From positions 1 to 36,346 of the forward strand of contig CAJCHR010000266.1 in NCBI GenBank assembly GCA_903970225.1: a stretch of DNA of 36,346 bases, given 5' to 3'. Each line of letters opens with the position of its first letter. The first letter of the stretch is position 1. Shown in pieces: positions 1 to 8,528 of this stretch. A program made the position numbers and the translations under genes. The notes beneath the pieces are model-generated. The model had not been told where the DNA came from, ran no database searches, and saw only the letters and a program-made list of their open reading frames with translations. The stretch comes from Actinobacteria bacterium 21-64-8. Its GTDB lineage: Bacteria > Pseudomonadota > Alphaproteobacteria > Sphingomonadales > Sphingomonadaceae.

Positions 1-482
1 CGATCAACAGCGCGAGCGGATCGGTAGCGGCAACCGCGGCGCTCGGCGCAGGGGCCACCCAGGCGCTCAGCGGCACGATCACCGGCGCGGACGGCTGCGT
101 CATCCCGTTCGCGCTGTCGCTGACAGGTGCCGTCGCGGCCCCGACCGTGCCGGCGGCGCCGACGACGGTCTCGCTCACACCGGGGGATGGCCAGGTCAGC
201 ATCACCTGGGCAGACGGCGCAAACGGCGGCTCGGCGATCACCGGGCACAAGCTCTATCGCGGCACCGGTGCCGGCATCGAGAGCCTGATCGGGATGATCG
301 CCAGCGCCTCGCCTTACATCGATGCCGGGCTGACCGACGGCACCGCCTATTTCTACAGGCTCTCGGCGGTGAACGCCGTCGGTGAGGGGGCACTGTCGGC
401 CGAGATGAGCGCGACGCCCGCCAGCGGCGCCCTCGTCGCCGCACTGCGGTTCAACGCCGCTCGCAACAGCATGTATCTCTAA
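1..482 (+). CDS. Fibronectin type III domain protein, 3' part (partial)
   Basis: The reading frame is open from the first complete codon at position 3 through to the TAA at 480-482, so the gene starts outside the window; the GTG at 147 is only an internal codon. About 48 residues rich in Ala, Gly and Ser precede a fibronectin type III-like domain that begins PAAPTTVSLTPGDGQ and contains the typical ITWAD and YFYRLSAVNAVGEG strands. FN3 domains are common in phage tail, tail-tip and fibre proteins and in secreted enzymes, where they act as spacers or surface-binding modules. Two further genes of fibre type follow on the same strand with short gaps, which supports a tail-associated or surface-binding role, but the N-terminal part that would settle this is missing. 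Confidence 0.75.
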   Translation, partial: INSASGSVAATAALGAGATQALSGTITGADGCVIPFALSLTGAVAAPTVPAAPTTVSLTPGDGQVSITWADGANGGSAITGHKLYRGTGAGIESLIGMIASASPYIDAGLTDGTAYFYRLSAVNAVGEGALSAEMSATPASGALVAALRFNAARNSMYL

Positions 483-497
483 GAGAGGATCTCACAA

Positions 498-1199
498 ATG
501 GCAGACAATTATGGTGTCCTCGACGGCTCGGGGAACGCGCTGACGAAGGCAGGCAAGGACATTGGTTCGGGCGTGCAGGCGGACAAGGCCTATCTCCTCG
601 ATACGGCTTTGGCCGAGCCGTTCGGCAGCAAGACCGATGCGGCATGGGGCGGCTCGGGCACGCTGGCGGGCCTGTATTCGCTCTTCAAAGGCATTTACGT
701 CGCGCTCGTCGCGCCGACGCCGGCAGGCACGAACGTGATCGGCGGTATCCTCGGGCGCGCCTCGAAATCAGTCGCGGCGCCGGTAGTCACCGCAGCGGCC
801 TACGCGGCGGGCAACGTCGTGGGCGGCCTGCTCACGTTCACCAACGTCTTCGACGGGGCACTGAGCGGATATCTTCAGGACATCGTCGTTCGCACCGCAT
901 CGGCGCAGACCACCGGGTATAAGCTCTACCTGTTCAGCGATAACCCCACCGCCACCACGTTCACCGACAAGACCGCGCTGCCGGCGCTTGCCGCCGCAGA
1001 CAGGGCAAAGCTGCTTGGCGTCTTCTCGCTCGGGGCGGCCGACAACTCGCTCACGACGACGCTGAACCAGAGCGACGGCCTGGCTACCCGCATCTACGGG
1101 GTGAGCAGTTCGGTCTACGGCGTGCTGGTCGTCCTGGGAACGCCGACTTACGCCAGCACGTCCGACATCTCGGTCGAACTTCGCGCCGACAAGGACTGA
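498..1199 (+). CDS. Unknown protein of tail-fibre/structural type, 233 aa
   Basis: I do not recognise a named family. The protein starts MADNYGVLDGSGNALT, has no signal peptide, is acidic and rich in Ala, Gly, Thr and Val, and looks largely beta-stranded. Such low-complexity beta-rich proteins, lying between an FN3 protein and an SGNH hydrolase, are typical of phage or GTA tail-accessory modules. The ATG is preceded by AGAGGA about ten bases upstream, which supports this start. The gap to the upstream gene is 15 bases and to the SGNH gene only 5 bases, so the three are probably one transcript. The function is inferred from context only. Confidence 0.6.
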   Translation: MADNYGVLDGSGNALTKAGKDIGSGVQADKAYLLDTALAEPFGSKTDAAWGGSGTLAGLYSLFKGIYVALVAPTPAGTNVIGGILGRASKSVAAPVVTAAAYAAGNVVGGLLTFTNVFDGALSGYLQDIVVRTASAQTTGYKLYLFSDNPTATTFTDKTALPALAAADRAKLLGVFSLGAADNSLTTTLNQSDGLATRIYGVSSSVYGVLVVLGTPTYASTSDISVELRADKD

Positions 1200-1204
1200 G
1201 CCCG

Positions 1205-2395
1205 ATGGCTGCTTCAGGCTCTCGCCGGGCATCGGCGCTTCGCGGGAATCAGCTCGTCCCAGGGCTGCCCCCTTATTACGTGAACTTTACGAGAGCCAAC
1301 ACGGCCCGTTTGAGGGCGATGAAAGCAGCGGCGATCGCCGGCACCGGGCGTGGGCGCGTGCTTGGCGGCATGGACAGCTTCATGGCCGGATACGGCGCGA
1401 CCGCGAGCACTACCGACGAATGGAACGACACCTTCGTCGGTTCGACGATGAGCCGCGTGACCGACTTTCTCAATGCCAAGGCGACGCCTGTTCCCTCGAC
1501 CAGGAGCTTCGCATGCTCGGATCTTGGCACATCCAATATGACCAACCTGCTGAGCGCGGACCCCCGCTATGCCTATGGTGGCTCGGTCGTGCCGCTGGCC
1601 AATTACCCGGTACTCGGCGGCATCCCTCTCAGAATCAGCGCCGCCGGCTGGATCGAATTCACACCGGGGATAGCGTTCGACACGATCGATCTGATGGTCA
1701 TGGTCAATACCGCCGCGGGCACGCTCGGCGTATCGATCGATCACGGCACGACCAACCTCCAGACGCTCAACGTTCAGGATACGACGAAATATGTGCGCCG
1801 CCTTTCCGTCGCCTGCCCGGCGGGGAGCACCACGGTTCGTCTTACCGGGCTGACCGGCACGCCATGCCTGGTCATGATCGGCACGCGCAATGCGACGGAC
1901 AGGAAGATCGAGTTCGTCAATGCCGGCATGCTCGCGCGCAAGGCCGCCGACATCAATGTGATACCGGGCAGCGTCGCCAACACCGACTGGAACTGGATCG
2001 CGGGGTTGGCTCCGTTCTTCGACGGCAACGCGATCAACGCCTGCCTTCTGGAAGCGGGTTTCAATGACTGGAACAACAACGGCAACAACAGCGCCGCCGC
2101 CGCCGCGCAGGTGACCACCGCGATCCAGAACCTGCAGGCGCGGAACGTAGACGTCGTCTATTTGACTTACGGCAATCTGAACGTACCGGCCTGGGTGACC
2201 GGCGGCGCACAGCAGGCTTGCATCAGCGCGGCGATCGCCGCCGGAATTCCGGTCATCGATGCACGCCAGCTGATGGGTCCATTCGCCGCCGAGGGCGGGA
2301 TCTCCGCGAGCGGCTGGTACGACAATTACCACATGCGCACCCGCCTGCAGGACCTGGTAGCGCAAGCCGTGGCCAATATCTTCGACTACCTCTGA
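1205..2395 (+). CDS. SGNH/GDSL-type hydrolase-like protein, 396 aa
   Basis: The three catalytic blocks of the SGNH hydrolase superfamily can be seen. Block I reads GGMDSFMAGYGA, with Ser58 as the probable nucleophile and an unusual Met in place of the usual GDS spacing. Block III reads EAGFNDWN near residue 284, giving the Gly-x-Asn-Asp signature. Block V reads YDNYHMR, with Asp373 and His376. Between blocks I and III lies a roughly 200-residue beta-rich insert, probably a carbohydrate-binding-like sandwich, as in phage-encoded deacetylases. Family members remove acyl groups from polysaccharides or lipids. Directly behind an FN3 gene and a fibre-like gene, the likely job is deacylation of a surface polysaccharide. 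The 3' end overlaps the convergent glycosyltransferase gene by 10 bases. Confidence 0.7.
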   Translation: MAASGSRRASALRGNQLVPGLPPYYVNFTRANTARLRAMKAAAIAGTGRGRVLGGMDSFMAGYGATASTTDEWNDTFVGSTMSRVTDFLNAKATPVPSTRSFACSDLGTSNMTNLLSADPRYAYGGSVVPLANYPVLGGIPLRISAAGWIEFTPGIAFDTIDLMVMVNTAAGTLGVSIDHGTTNLQTLNVQDTTKYVRRLSVACPAGSTTVRLTGLTGTPCLVMIGTRNATDRKIEFVNAGMLARKAADINVIPGSVANTDWNWIAGLAPFFDGNAINACLLEAGFNDWNNNGNNSAAAAAQVTTAIQNLQARNVDVVYLTYGNLNVPAWVTGGAQQACISAAIAAGIPVIDARQLMGPFAAEGGISASGWYDNYHMRTRLQDLVAQAVANIFDYL

Positions 2396-3489
2396 TCCGC
2401 ACCCGACAGCGCGACGACACCCTCTACGAAGCACGGCACATCGCCGCGGTAGCTGTCCTCGGCTGCTGCGGCGGCCATGCGTGCCCATGCCGAAGGATCC
2501 TGATCGAGCATCCTCATTGCTGCGATCAAGGCCAGAGGCGACGACGGATCGACGATCCATCCGTTTACCCCGTTGTCGATCATCTGCTCGACCGCGCCTG
2601 CGTTCGACGAGACCAGCGCGGGAACGCCCATCGCCATCGCCTCGATCACGACCAGGCCGAACTGCTCCTCGGTGCTCGGAAGGATCAGACACAGCGCGCG
2701 AGACAGCGCTTCGCTCACCCGCACCGTCTGGACGAAGCCTTCAAAAACGACGCGGTCCCCGATGCCAAGATCACGCGCCAGCCGGCGAAGCGGCTCCTCG
2801 CATTCGCCCGAGCCCAGGATACGCAACTTGCGCAAGCTGCCTTGCAGTTCGGCGAACGCCCGCAAGGCAAGCTCGATGTTCTTCTTCGCGACCAGCCGCG
2901 CTACGATCAGAAAGTCCCGCTCGGCGTGGCCAGGACCTTCGGGCGCAGGCGGACCGGGCGCCTGCGCGCGGATGCGGCTTACCGAAATCGTATCGTACCC
3001 TTGCGCAATCGGCCGCCGCGCGAAGCCAAGATAATGAAGATAGAGCCGGCTGCGCGCCGCACTCACGAACGCGCCGCTGTACGGCAAGAACAGCAGCAGT
3101 TTGCGGGCATCCCGCCAGAGCGTGCGCGGATAGTCATCGAATTTGGAATCGATCATGCAGAACACGCGCACGCCGCTTAGCCGCAGCAACAGCGCCGCAA
3201 CGAACACTGCGAACAGATTGTAATGGCACAGATAAACCTCACGCGCGCGCAAGCCGCGACAGGCGCGAAACAGTTTCCACCCGAACCGGAAACCGAGCCG
3301 GTCCGCCACCGACGGCAAAAGCGTCCACGTCGGAACGTGGTGAACGTCAGCATCCCATGCGTAAGCGGCGCTGCTCGGCCAGAACTGGATCGCCGCCACC
3401 TCACCGGGAAAGCGCTCGCCGATCGCTGCGAGCCTGTCCTCGTGCGTTGGTCCCAGGTTCTCCCAGACGAAGACGAAACGGTGTGGCAA
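2386..3489 (-). CDS. Glycosyltransferase family 4 protein, 367 aa
   Basis: This is a two-domain GT-B enzyme of the GT4 type. The N-terminal acceptor half begins HRFVFVWENLGPTHEDRL. The C-terminal half has the nucleotide-sugar domain starting near DFLIVARLVAKKN, followed by LRILGSGECEEPL and the ExxxxxxxE-type motif STEEQFGLVVIEAMAMG that binds the donor phosphate and ribose. GT4 enzymes transfer a sugar with retention, usually in synthesis of cell-surface glycans; the substrate cannot be told. No ATG fits: the frame is open upstream to a stop near 3601 without an ATG or GTG, and the chosen start is a TTG at 3489 with AAGG about eight bases upstream. The gene is alone on its strand and converges on the SGNH gene, with a 10-base overlap. 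Confidence 0.85.
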   Translation of the reverse strand: MPHRFVFVWENLGPTHEDRLAAIGERFPGEVAAIQFWPSSAAYAWDADVHHVPTWTLLPSVADRLGFRFGWKLFRACRGLRAREVYLCHYNLFAVFVAALLLRLSGVRVFCMIDSKFDDYPRTLWRDARKLLLFLPYSGAFVSAARSRLYLHYLGFARRPIAQGYDTISVSRIRAQAPGPPAPEGPGHAERDFLIVARLVAKKNIELALRAFAELQGSLRKLRILGSGECEEPLRRLARDLGIGDRVVFEGFVQTVRVSEALSRALCLILPSTEEQFGLVVIEAMAMGVPALVSSNAGAVEQMIDNGVNGWIVDPSSPLALIAAMRMLDQDPSAWARMAAAAAEDSYRGDVPCFVEGVVALSGADQR

Positions 3490-3671
3490 GCAGCGGCCTT
3501 GATGATGGTCATGCGGCTTTGCCCGAGCCGACCAGGGCTGACAACCGACGAACCGCCCAGGATGATCGCCCGGGCGCCTAGCCAGACGGCCGCATGCTCG
3601 TCATGATACGATCACGAATCAGGTGCAGGTCTTTCGGGTAGCATCCGGGCGAAGCGCCAGAAGGAGCCCAA

Positions 3672-4988
3672 ATGTCGTCACCACCCAGAGATCAGAACCG
3701 CCGCCGCAATCCGCTCGACCGGGTCATCGGCTCACGGCTGGGGAAGTTGCTGTCACGCATCGGCGTGGCACCGCGTCCGGCCAGCGGTGAGGGATTGCTG
3801 GAAATCGCCGGCGCGCTGCTGTCGCTGCGCGGCCGCGCCTCGGGCCCCGCGCTCGCCTCTGCGTTCTTCGATCTTTATGAGGCCAGTGATCTGGACGCTC
3901 GTCATACGTTCCTGTCGCAAGTCCATGATGCGCACCCGCGCGACGCGGCGGCTGTCGACAAAGCCATCGCGGCCTGGACTGCCAAGCGCGACGAGAACGC
4001 CGCACAGGCGCTTCACGAGGTATCGGAGTCGTCGAGCCAGAAGCTGATTCGCCAGCTCAACCTTGCGCCGCAAGGTACGCAGCGGCTGATCGCGATGCGC
4101 TCCGACCTGCTGTCGGCGCCCGAGCAGACGTCCGGCCTCAAGGCGCTCGACCGCGAGTTCGAGGATGCGTTCACCGCCTGGTTCAACGCCGGTTTCCTCG
4201 AACTGCGCCGGATCGGCTGGGATTCGCCCGCGCGGCTGCTTGAGCGGATCATCCGTTACGAGGCGGTGCACTCGATCGACGGCTGGGACGACTTGCGCCG
4301 CCGGGTCGAGCCGATGGACCGGCGGTGCTACGGCTTCTTCCATCCTCAGATGGAAGACGATCCCTTGATCTTCGTCGAAGTTGCGCTGACCGAAGAGCTG
4401 CCGAGCGGCATCGCAGGCATCATCGCCGAAGAGCGCGACATCATCGATCCGCGGCAGGCGACGCACGCGATCTTCTATTCGATCTCGAACTGCCAGGAGG
4501 GCCTGCGCGGCATTCCTTTCGGCAACTACCTGATCAAGCGCGTGGTTGGCCTGCTCCAGGCCGAGCTACCGCAGCTTCGCCGGTTCGCGACGCTCTCGCC
4601 GACGCCCGGCTTCGCCAAGTGGCTCTCGAAGGAACTGGCCGAAGGCGAGGAGATCCCGGCAGGCGACGCGCTTCGCCAGCAAGCGGCGCGCTATCTCACC
4701 ACGGGGCGGCGCAAGCCGGGACTGCCGCTCGACCCGGTCGCACGGTTCCACCTCGGCAACGGCGCGCGGCTCGAGGCGATCCATTCGGACGCCGATCTAT
4801 CGAAGAAGGGCCTGAAGCAGGCGCACGGAATCATGGTCAATTATGTCTACGACCTGGCCGAGATCGAGACGAACCACTTCGCCTTGACCGAGCTGGACAC
4901 AGTTGCGTCATCCAAGGCGGTGCAACAGCTCGCCGATGAAACGATCTCGGGCGGGGCGACCAGCGGAAAGCGCAAGCGCGCGGCCTGA
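3672..4988 (+). CDS. Malonyl-CoA decarboxylase, 438 aa
   Basis: Malonyl-CoA decarboxylase converts malonyl-CoA to acetyl-CoA and CO2 in the cytoplasm. The sequence has the helical N-terminal domain (about residues 1-165) followed by the acetyltransferase-fold catalytic domain. The conserved blocks are clear: YEAVHSIDGWDDLRRR, the RCYGFFHPQMEDDPLIFVEV segment and FYSISNCQEGLRGIPFGNY. The length is close to that of other bacterial enzymes. The ATG at 3672 follows GGAGCCC, a plausible ribosome binding site. The gene is monocistronic as far as can be seen: a divergent glycosyltransferase lies 182 bases upstream and the convergent apt stop lies 7 bases downstream. Bacteria use it to clear malonyl-CoA or to grow on malonate; no malonate transporter or CoA ligase is next to it here. 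Confidence 0.92.
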   Translation: MSSPPRDQNRRRNPLDRVIGSRLGKLLSRIGVAPRPASGEGLLEIAGALLSLRGRASGPALASAFFDLYEASDLDARHTFLSQVHDAHPRDAAAVDKAIAAWTAKRDENAAQALHEVSESSSQKLIRQLNLAPQGTQRLIAMRSDLLSAPEQTSGLKALDREFEDAFTAWFNAGFLELRRIGWDSPARLLERIIRYEAVHSIDGWDDLRRRVEPMDRRCYGFFHPQMEDDPLIFVEVALTEELPSGIAGIIAEERDIIDPRQATHAIFYSISNCQEGLRGIPFGNYLIKRVVGLLQAELPQLRRFATLSPTPGFAKWLSKELAEGEEIPAGDALRQQAARYLTTGRRKPGLPLDPVARFHLGNGARLEAIHSDADLSKKGLKQAHGIMVNYVYDLAEIETNHFALTELDTVASSKAVQQLADETISGGATSGKRKRAA

Positions 4989-4996
4989 CTTGCGCT
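4969..4996. terminator. Inverted repeat at the convergent MCD/apt junction
   Basis: An 8-base perfect stem, AGCGCAAG pairing with CTTGCGCT, encloses a 12-base loop that contains the malonyl-CoA decarboxylase stop codon. Its position between two convergent genes suits a shared bidirectional terminator, but neither strand shows a T-run after the stem, so this is a weak call. Confidence 0.35.
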
Positions 4997-5532
4997 CAAT
5001 GCCCCGGAAAATCGAGCAGGGCTTCGACGACCACTCCGGCCTCGCGCAGCCGTGCGGCTCCGGCGAGGTCGGGCAGGTCGATCACGAACAGCGCGTCTTC
5101 GACCGTGCCGCCCGCGATGCGTAGAAGCTCGACCGCTGCGAGCGCAGTACCTCCGGTCGCGATCAGGTCGTCGATGACGACGAAGCGCTGTCCTGCGCCG
5201 ACCGCGCCCGGATCGATCTCGAGCGTCCCCCTACCGTACTCAAGCGCGTAATCGACGGCGAGGACCGGCACGGGGAGCTTGCCGGGCTTCCGCACAGGAA
5301 CGAACGGCAGCACGAGACGCGCCGCCACCGCCGCCCCGAAAATGAACCCCCGCGCTTCGATGCCCGCAATCGCATCGGCACCAGCGCGCTGCGCCTGTTC
5401 GGCAAGCAACGCGACCGTTGCCGCAAAACCGGGCCCGTCAGCAATCAGTGTCGTGACGTCTCGGAACAGGATGCCCGGCTTGGGGAAGTCAGGCACCGTG
5501 CGGATCAGCCGGGCAAGCGCTTCTGCGTTCAT
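4996..5532 (-). CDS. apt: Adenine phosphoribosyltransferase
   Basis: Apt salvages adenine by joining it to PRPP, giving AMP and pyrophosphate, in the cytoplasm. The 178-residue length is normal. Visible signatures are VPDFPKPGILFRDVTTL near the N-terminus, IAGIEARGFIFGAAVA around residues 57-70, the flexible-loop region YALEYGRGTLEI around 95-106, and the PRPP-binding loop FVVIDDLIATGGTA at about 117-130 with the adjacent Asp121 and Asp122. The ATG at 5532 is the only sensible start; the ribosome binding site is weak. The gene lies just 13 bases downstream of the T-run that ends the pet operon, which leaves little room for its own promoter after the terminator. Either a promoter lies inside petC or apt relies on read-through. 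Confidence 0.95.
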   Translation of the reverse strand: MNAEALARLIRTVPDFPKPGILFRDVTTLIADGPGFAATVALLAEQAQRAGADAIAGIEARGFIFGAAVAARLVLPFVPVRKPGKLPVPVLAVDYALEYGRGTLEIDPGAVGAGQRFVVIDDLIATGGTALAAVELLRIAGGTVEDALFVIDLPDLAGAARLREAGVVVEALLDFPGH

Positions 5533-5545
5533 GAGACCGGCTCGA

Positions 5546-5582
5546 CAAGAAAAGACCCTCGCACGCTGAACGCGCGAGGGTC
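5546..5582 (-). terminator. Intrinsic terminator of the petABC operon
   Basis: On the minus strand a 9-base perfect stem, GACCCTCGC with GCGAGGGTC (5554-5582), encloses an 11-base loop and is followed by TTTTCTTG (5546-5553). This is a classical intrinsic terminator, 25 bases after the petC stop and just before apt. Confidence 0.85.
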
Positions 5583-5607
5583 CGTTGTTTCGGAAAAGGC
5601 GAAGGCG

Positions 5608-6441
5608 TCAGTGCTTCTGGTTACGCCAGACGTTGCGGTACGCAAAGTAACCCAGAACCGTGGCGAACAGCAGGAAGCCGAGCACCGGCCAGCCAGTCTG
5701 CTTGCGCTTTTCGAGCTTGGGTTCGGCCGTCCAGATCAGAAACGCAGACACGTCTTTCGCCATCTGATCGACCGTTGCCTTGGTGCCGTCGGAATAGGTC
5801 ACCTGCCCATCGGCGACCAGCGGAGGAGGCATCGCGATGTTGAGATTGGCGAAGTACGGGTTGAAGTGCAGCCCCGTCGGCGTCTTGGCGTCTGGGAACT
5901 CCTTCAGCAGTTCTTCGCCCTTGTCGTTCTTGTAGCCGACCTGATCCGCATAGCCCGTGATCAGCGAATAGGGGTATCGGCCGCCGCCCTCACGCGCCTT
6001 GGTGATCAGCGAGAGGTCGGGCGGTGAGCCCTGGCCGCCGTAAACCACCGGGGGGAAGTGATCGGTGGGCAGGCCCGGATGGCTTTTAACCTCGCCAGTC
6101 GCGGCATTGTACGCCGGGATCTGCTGCTTCAGGGCGATCGCCTTCACTTCATCGTCGCTATAGCCCAGCGCTTTGAGATCGCGGAACGCGACGCGGCTCA
6201 GCGAGTGACATGCCGAGCAGACTTCCGAATAAACCTGAAAGCCGCGCTGCAACTGCTGACGATCGAACCGGCCGAATGGGCCGTCGCTCGCGAAGCTGAC
6301 GTCTTTCACCTCTTTGTGGAACGCGTGCTCGACCGTGTGCGGGAGACCGTCATGCGAAACGGTGATCGCGCCCAGAAGGAACGACCAGAACAGCGCAGCG
6401 GCAAACAGCAGACCAACGACGATCGAAGTAAGGCGGATCAT
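5608..6441 (-). CDS. petC: Cytochrome c1 of the bc1 complex
   Basis: Cytochrome c1 carries electrons from the Rieske protein to soluble or membrane cytochrome c in complex III. Starting at 6441 the protein has 277 residues. It opens with a hydrophobic signal-like segment (residues 4-27), has the haem c attachment motif CSACH with Cys75, Cys78 and His79, the axial-Met region NIAMPPPL, and a C-terminal membrane anchor (GWPVLGFLLFATVLGYFAY). The frame remains open to 6534, but those extra codons overlap the petB end and have no c1 character; GGAAAG lies about ten bases before the ATG at 6441, so that start was chosen. It is the last gene of petABC, 43 bases after petB. Confidence 0.94.
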   Translation of the reverse strand: MIRLTSIVVGLLFAAALFWSFLLGAITVSHDGLPHTVEHAFHKEVKDVSFASDGPFGRFDRQQLQRGFQVYSEVCSACHSLSRVAFRDLKALGYSDDEVKAIALKQQIPAYNAATGEVKSHPGLPTDHFPPVVYGGQGSPPDLSLITKAREGGGRYPYSLITGYADQVGYKNDKGEELLKEFPDAKTPTGLHFNPYFANLNIAMPPPLVADGQVTYSDGTKATVDQMAKDVSAFLIWTAEPKLEKRKQTGWPVLGFLLFATVLGYFAYRNVWRNQKH

Positions 6442-6484
6442 GGCTTTGCGTCTTTCCGTATCGTCATTTGGCTCAATCGGGGGC

Positions 6485-7789
6485 TCAAGCAGGAAGACCC
6501 GGCGCGGAGTCCGGCAAGCCCACGGGTGCCGCACTTTCTCCGTGCCCGAGAACCGCCTCGGTGATCGAGGACGGCAACGGATCGGTCTTCTCGATCGTCG
6601 AGACGATCGGAAGGATTACGAAGAAGTGCAGGAAGTAGTACATCGCCGCGATCTGGCTGATCATCACGTATGGCTCTGCGGCAGGCGATCCGCCGCAGTA
6701 ACCGAGCACCGCCACGTCAACCACCAGTGCCCAGAAGAACTTGCGAAACAGCGGGCGATAATTGCCCGAGCGGATCGGCGAACGATCGAGCCAGGGCATG
6801 AAGAACCACACCAGAATCGCGCTGAACATGGCGAGGACGCCCATCAGCTTGGCGGGAACAAAGAAGAAGTCCTGGGTGAACGCACGCAGGATCGCGTAGA
6901 ACGGCCAGAAATACCATTCCGGAACGATATGCGCGGGCGTGCTCATCGGGTTGGCCGGAATGTAGTTGTCCGGATGGCCCAGCGCGTTCGGGAAGAAGAA
7001 CACAAGGCCGCAGTAGAGGAACAGGAACGCGCCGACCGCCCAGCCGTCCTTGGCGATGAAGTATGGGAAGAACGGGATCGTGTCGCTTTCGGTCTTCACG
7101 TCTACGCCGGTCGGGTTCGAAGAACCCGGAATGTGCAGCGCCCAGATATGCAGTACGACCGCGCCCACGATCACGAACGGCAGCAGATAGTGCAGCGAGA
7201 AGAAGCGGTTGAGCGCGGCGTTGCCCGGCGCAAACCCACCAAGCAGCCATTCATGCAGCGCGTTGCCAATCAGCGGGATCGCGGAGAACAGTCCCGTGAT
7301 GACCTGGGCGCCCCAGTAGCTCATCTGCCCCCAGGGAAGCACGTAACCCATGAACGCAGTGGCCATCAGCAGCAAAAAGATCACCACGCCGAGCAGCCAG
7401 ACCATCTCGCGCGGCGGCTTGTACGAGCCGAAGTAAAAGCCGCGGAAGATGTGAATGTAGATCACGACGAAGAACGCCGAAGCGCCGTTCGCGTGCGCAT
7501 AACGCAGCAGCCAGCCCCAGTTTACGTCACGCATGATACTCTCGACCGAGCCGAACGCGACGGCCTCGTTCGCGGCATAATGCATGGCCAGCACCACGCC
7601 GGTCACGATCTGGATCGTCAGGCATACGATCGCCAGGATCCCGAAGTTCCAGAGGTAATTGATGTTGCGCGGCACCGGATAGCCGGCGCCGAGGCTGTTG
7701 TAGACGAGACGCGGCACCGGCAGCTTCTCGTCCAGGTAAACCATGAACGGGTGGCTCGGCTTGTACTCTTTTGCCCAGGGGAAGCTCAT
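6485..7789 (-). CDS. petB: Cytochrome b of the bc1 complex
   Basis: Cytochrome b is the quinol-oxidising membrane core of complex III and carries two b-type haems. The 434-residue length and the many membrane helices fit. Key signatures are visible: the first helices with GVVLAMHYAA, the second haem-ligand region HIFRGFYFGSYKPPRE, the quinol-oxidation site motif PEWYFWPFYAILRAF, and LPWGQMSYWGAQVI. The extra C-terminal helices after PEWY are present, so it is a full-length, non-split cytochrome b. It follows petA by 5 bases, which implies coupled expression. Confidence 0.96.
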   Translation of the reverse strand: MSFPWAKEYKPSHPFMVYLDEKLPVPRLVYNSLGAGYPVPRNINYLWNFGILAIVCLTIQIVTGVVLAMHYAANEAVAFGSVESIMRDVNWGWLLRYAHANGASAFFVVIYIHIFRGFYFGSYKPPREMVWLLGVVIFLLLMATAFMGYVLPWGQMSYWGAQVITGLFSAIPLIGNALHEWLLGGFAPGNAALNRFFSLHYLLPFVIVGAVVLHIWALHIPGSSNPTGVDVKTESDTIPFFPYFIAKDGWAVGAFLFLYCGLVFFFPNALGHPDNYIPANPMSTPAHIVPEWYFWPFYAILRAFTQDFFFVPAKLMGVLAMFSAILVWFFMPWLDRSPIRSGNYRPLFRKFFWALVVDVAVLGYCGGSPAAEPYVMISQIAAMYYFLHFFVILPIVSTIEKTDPLPSSITEAVLGHGESAAPVGLPDSAPGLPA

Positions 7790-7794
7790 GGACC

Positions 7795-8361
7795 TCAGCC
7801 TACCTTGATTGCGGTGTCGGACGTGAATTTGACGGGCGGAACCTCGAGGTTCCGCGGTGCCGGGCCCTTACGGATGCGCGCGGCGGTATCGTATTGTGAC
7901 CCGTGGCACGGGCAGAAATATCCGCCGAACTCGCCGCGGTTCTCATCGCTGGTGATGCCCAGCGGAACGCAGCCGAGGTGCGTGCAAACGCCCATGGTGA
8001 TCAGCCATTGCTTCTTGCCGGGCTGGGTACGGTCATCGAGCGTTGCCGGATCGCGCAGGGAGGAGACCGGCACGGCATCGGCCTTTGCGATCTCCGCATC
8101 GGTGAGGTGGCGCACGAACAATGGCTGCGAGCGGAACACCGCCTTGATGCCCGAACCCGCCGCGATCGCGGAAAGGTCAACATCGGTCGAGGAGGCGGCG
8201 AGCACGTCGGCCGAGGGCGCCATCTGGCTGATCAACGGGACCAGAACGGCAAGCCCCCCCACGCCGGCAGCGCTGATTGCGGCGATGTTGATGAAATCGC
8301 GCCGCCGCACTCCGTCTTCCGTGACCAGTTCCGGAGTATCAGACACCGCTTCGCTCACCAT
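7795..8361 (-). CDS. petA: Rieske iron-sulfur protein of the bc1 complex
   Basis: This protein carries the 2Fe-2S cluster that takes the first electron from quinol in complex III. It has 188 residues. The N-terminus shows a twin-arginine-like stretch (RRRDFI) before a membrane anchor of about 22 residues, as usual for Rieske proteins exported folded by the Tat route. The two cluster-binding boxes are CTHLGC and CPCHGSQYD, providing two Cys and two His ligands. The ATG at 8361 is the first gene of petABC. The 200-base stretch upstream should hold the operon promoter. Confidence 0.96.
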   Translation of the reverse strand: MVSEAVSDTPELVTEDGVRRRDFINIAAISAAGVGGLAVLVPLISQMAPSADVLAASSTDVDLSAIAAGSGIKAVFRSQPLFVRHLTDAEIAKADAVPVSSLRDPATLDDRTQPGKKQWLITMGVCTHLGCVPLGITSDENRGEFGGYFCPCHGSQYDTAARIRKGPAPRNLEVPPVKFTSDTAIKVG

Positions 8362-8461
8362 GATCGACCTTGCCCTACCAAGCAGCCCGCAATCGCCAAC
8401 CGACGATCCGAGCCTTTAATCTGTCGGTGCTATGCCTGGTTTGCCCTGGCAGCCCCTCCCT

Positions 8462-8483
8462 CCGCCGCGGTTATACGCGGCGG
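8462..8483. promoter_or_regulatory. Perfect GC-rich palindrome upstream of petABC
   Basis: An 8-base perfect inverted repeat, CCGCCGCG with CGCGGCGG, flanks the hexamer GTTATA. Read on the minus strand the centre gives TATAAC, which could serve as a -10 element for petABC about 110 bases before petA. No convincing -35 is seen 16-18 bases further upstream, and neither side has a T-run, so a terminator is unlikely. An operator or a structured leader is possible. Confidence 0.35.
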
Positions 8484-8528
8484 TGATCCCGCCCATTGGG
8501 ACCCAGTGTTGCAGGCCTGATAAACATG

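Noticed and set aside
6314-8419. 701-residue open frame on the plus strand across petCBA
   Set aside because: It is antisense to three certain genes, has Arg-, His- and Asp-rich random composition and no family likeness; high GC makes such shadows common.
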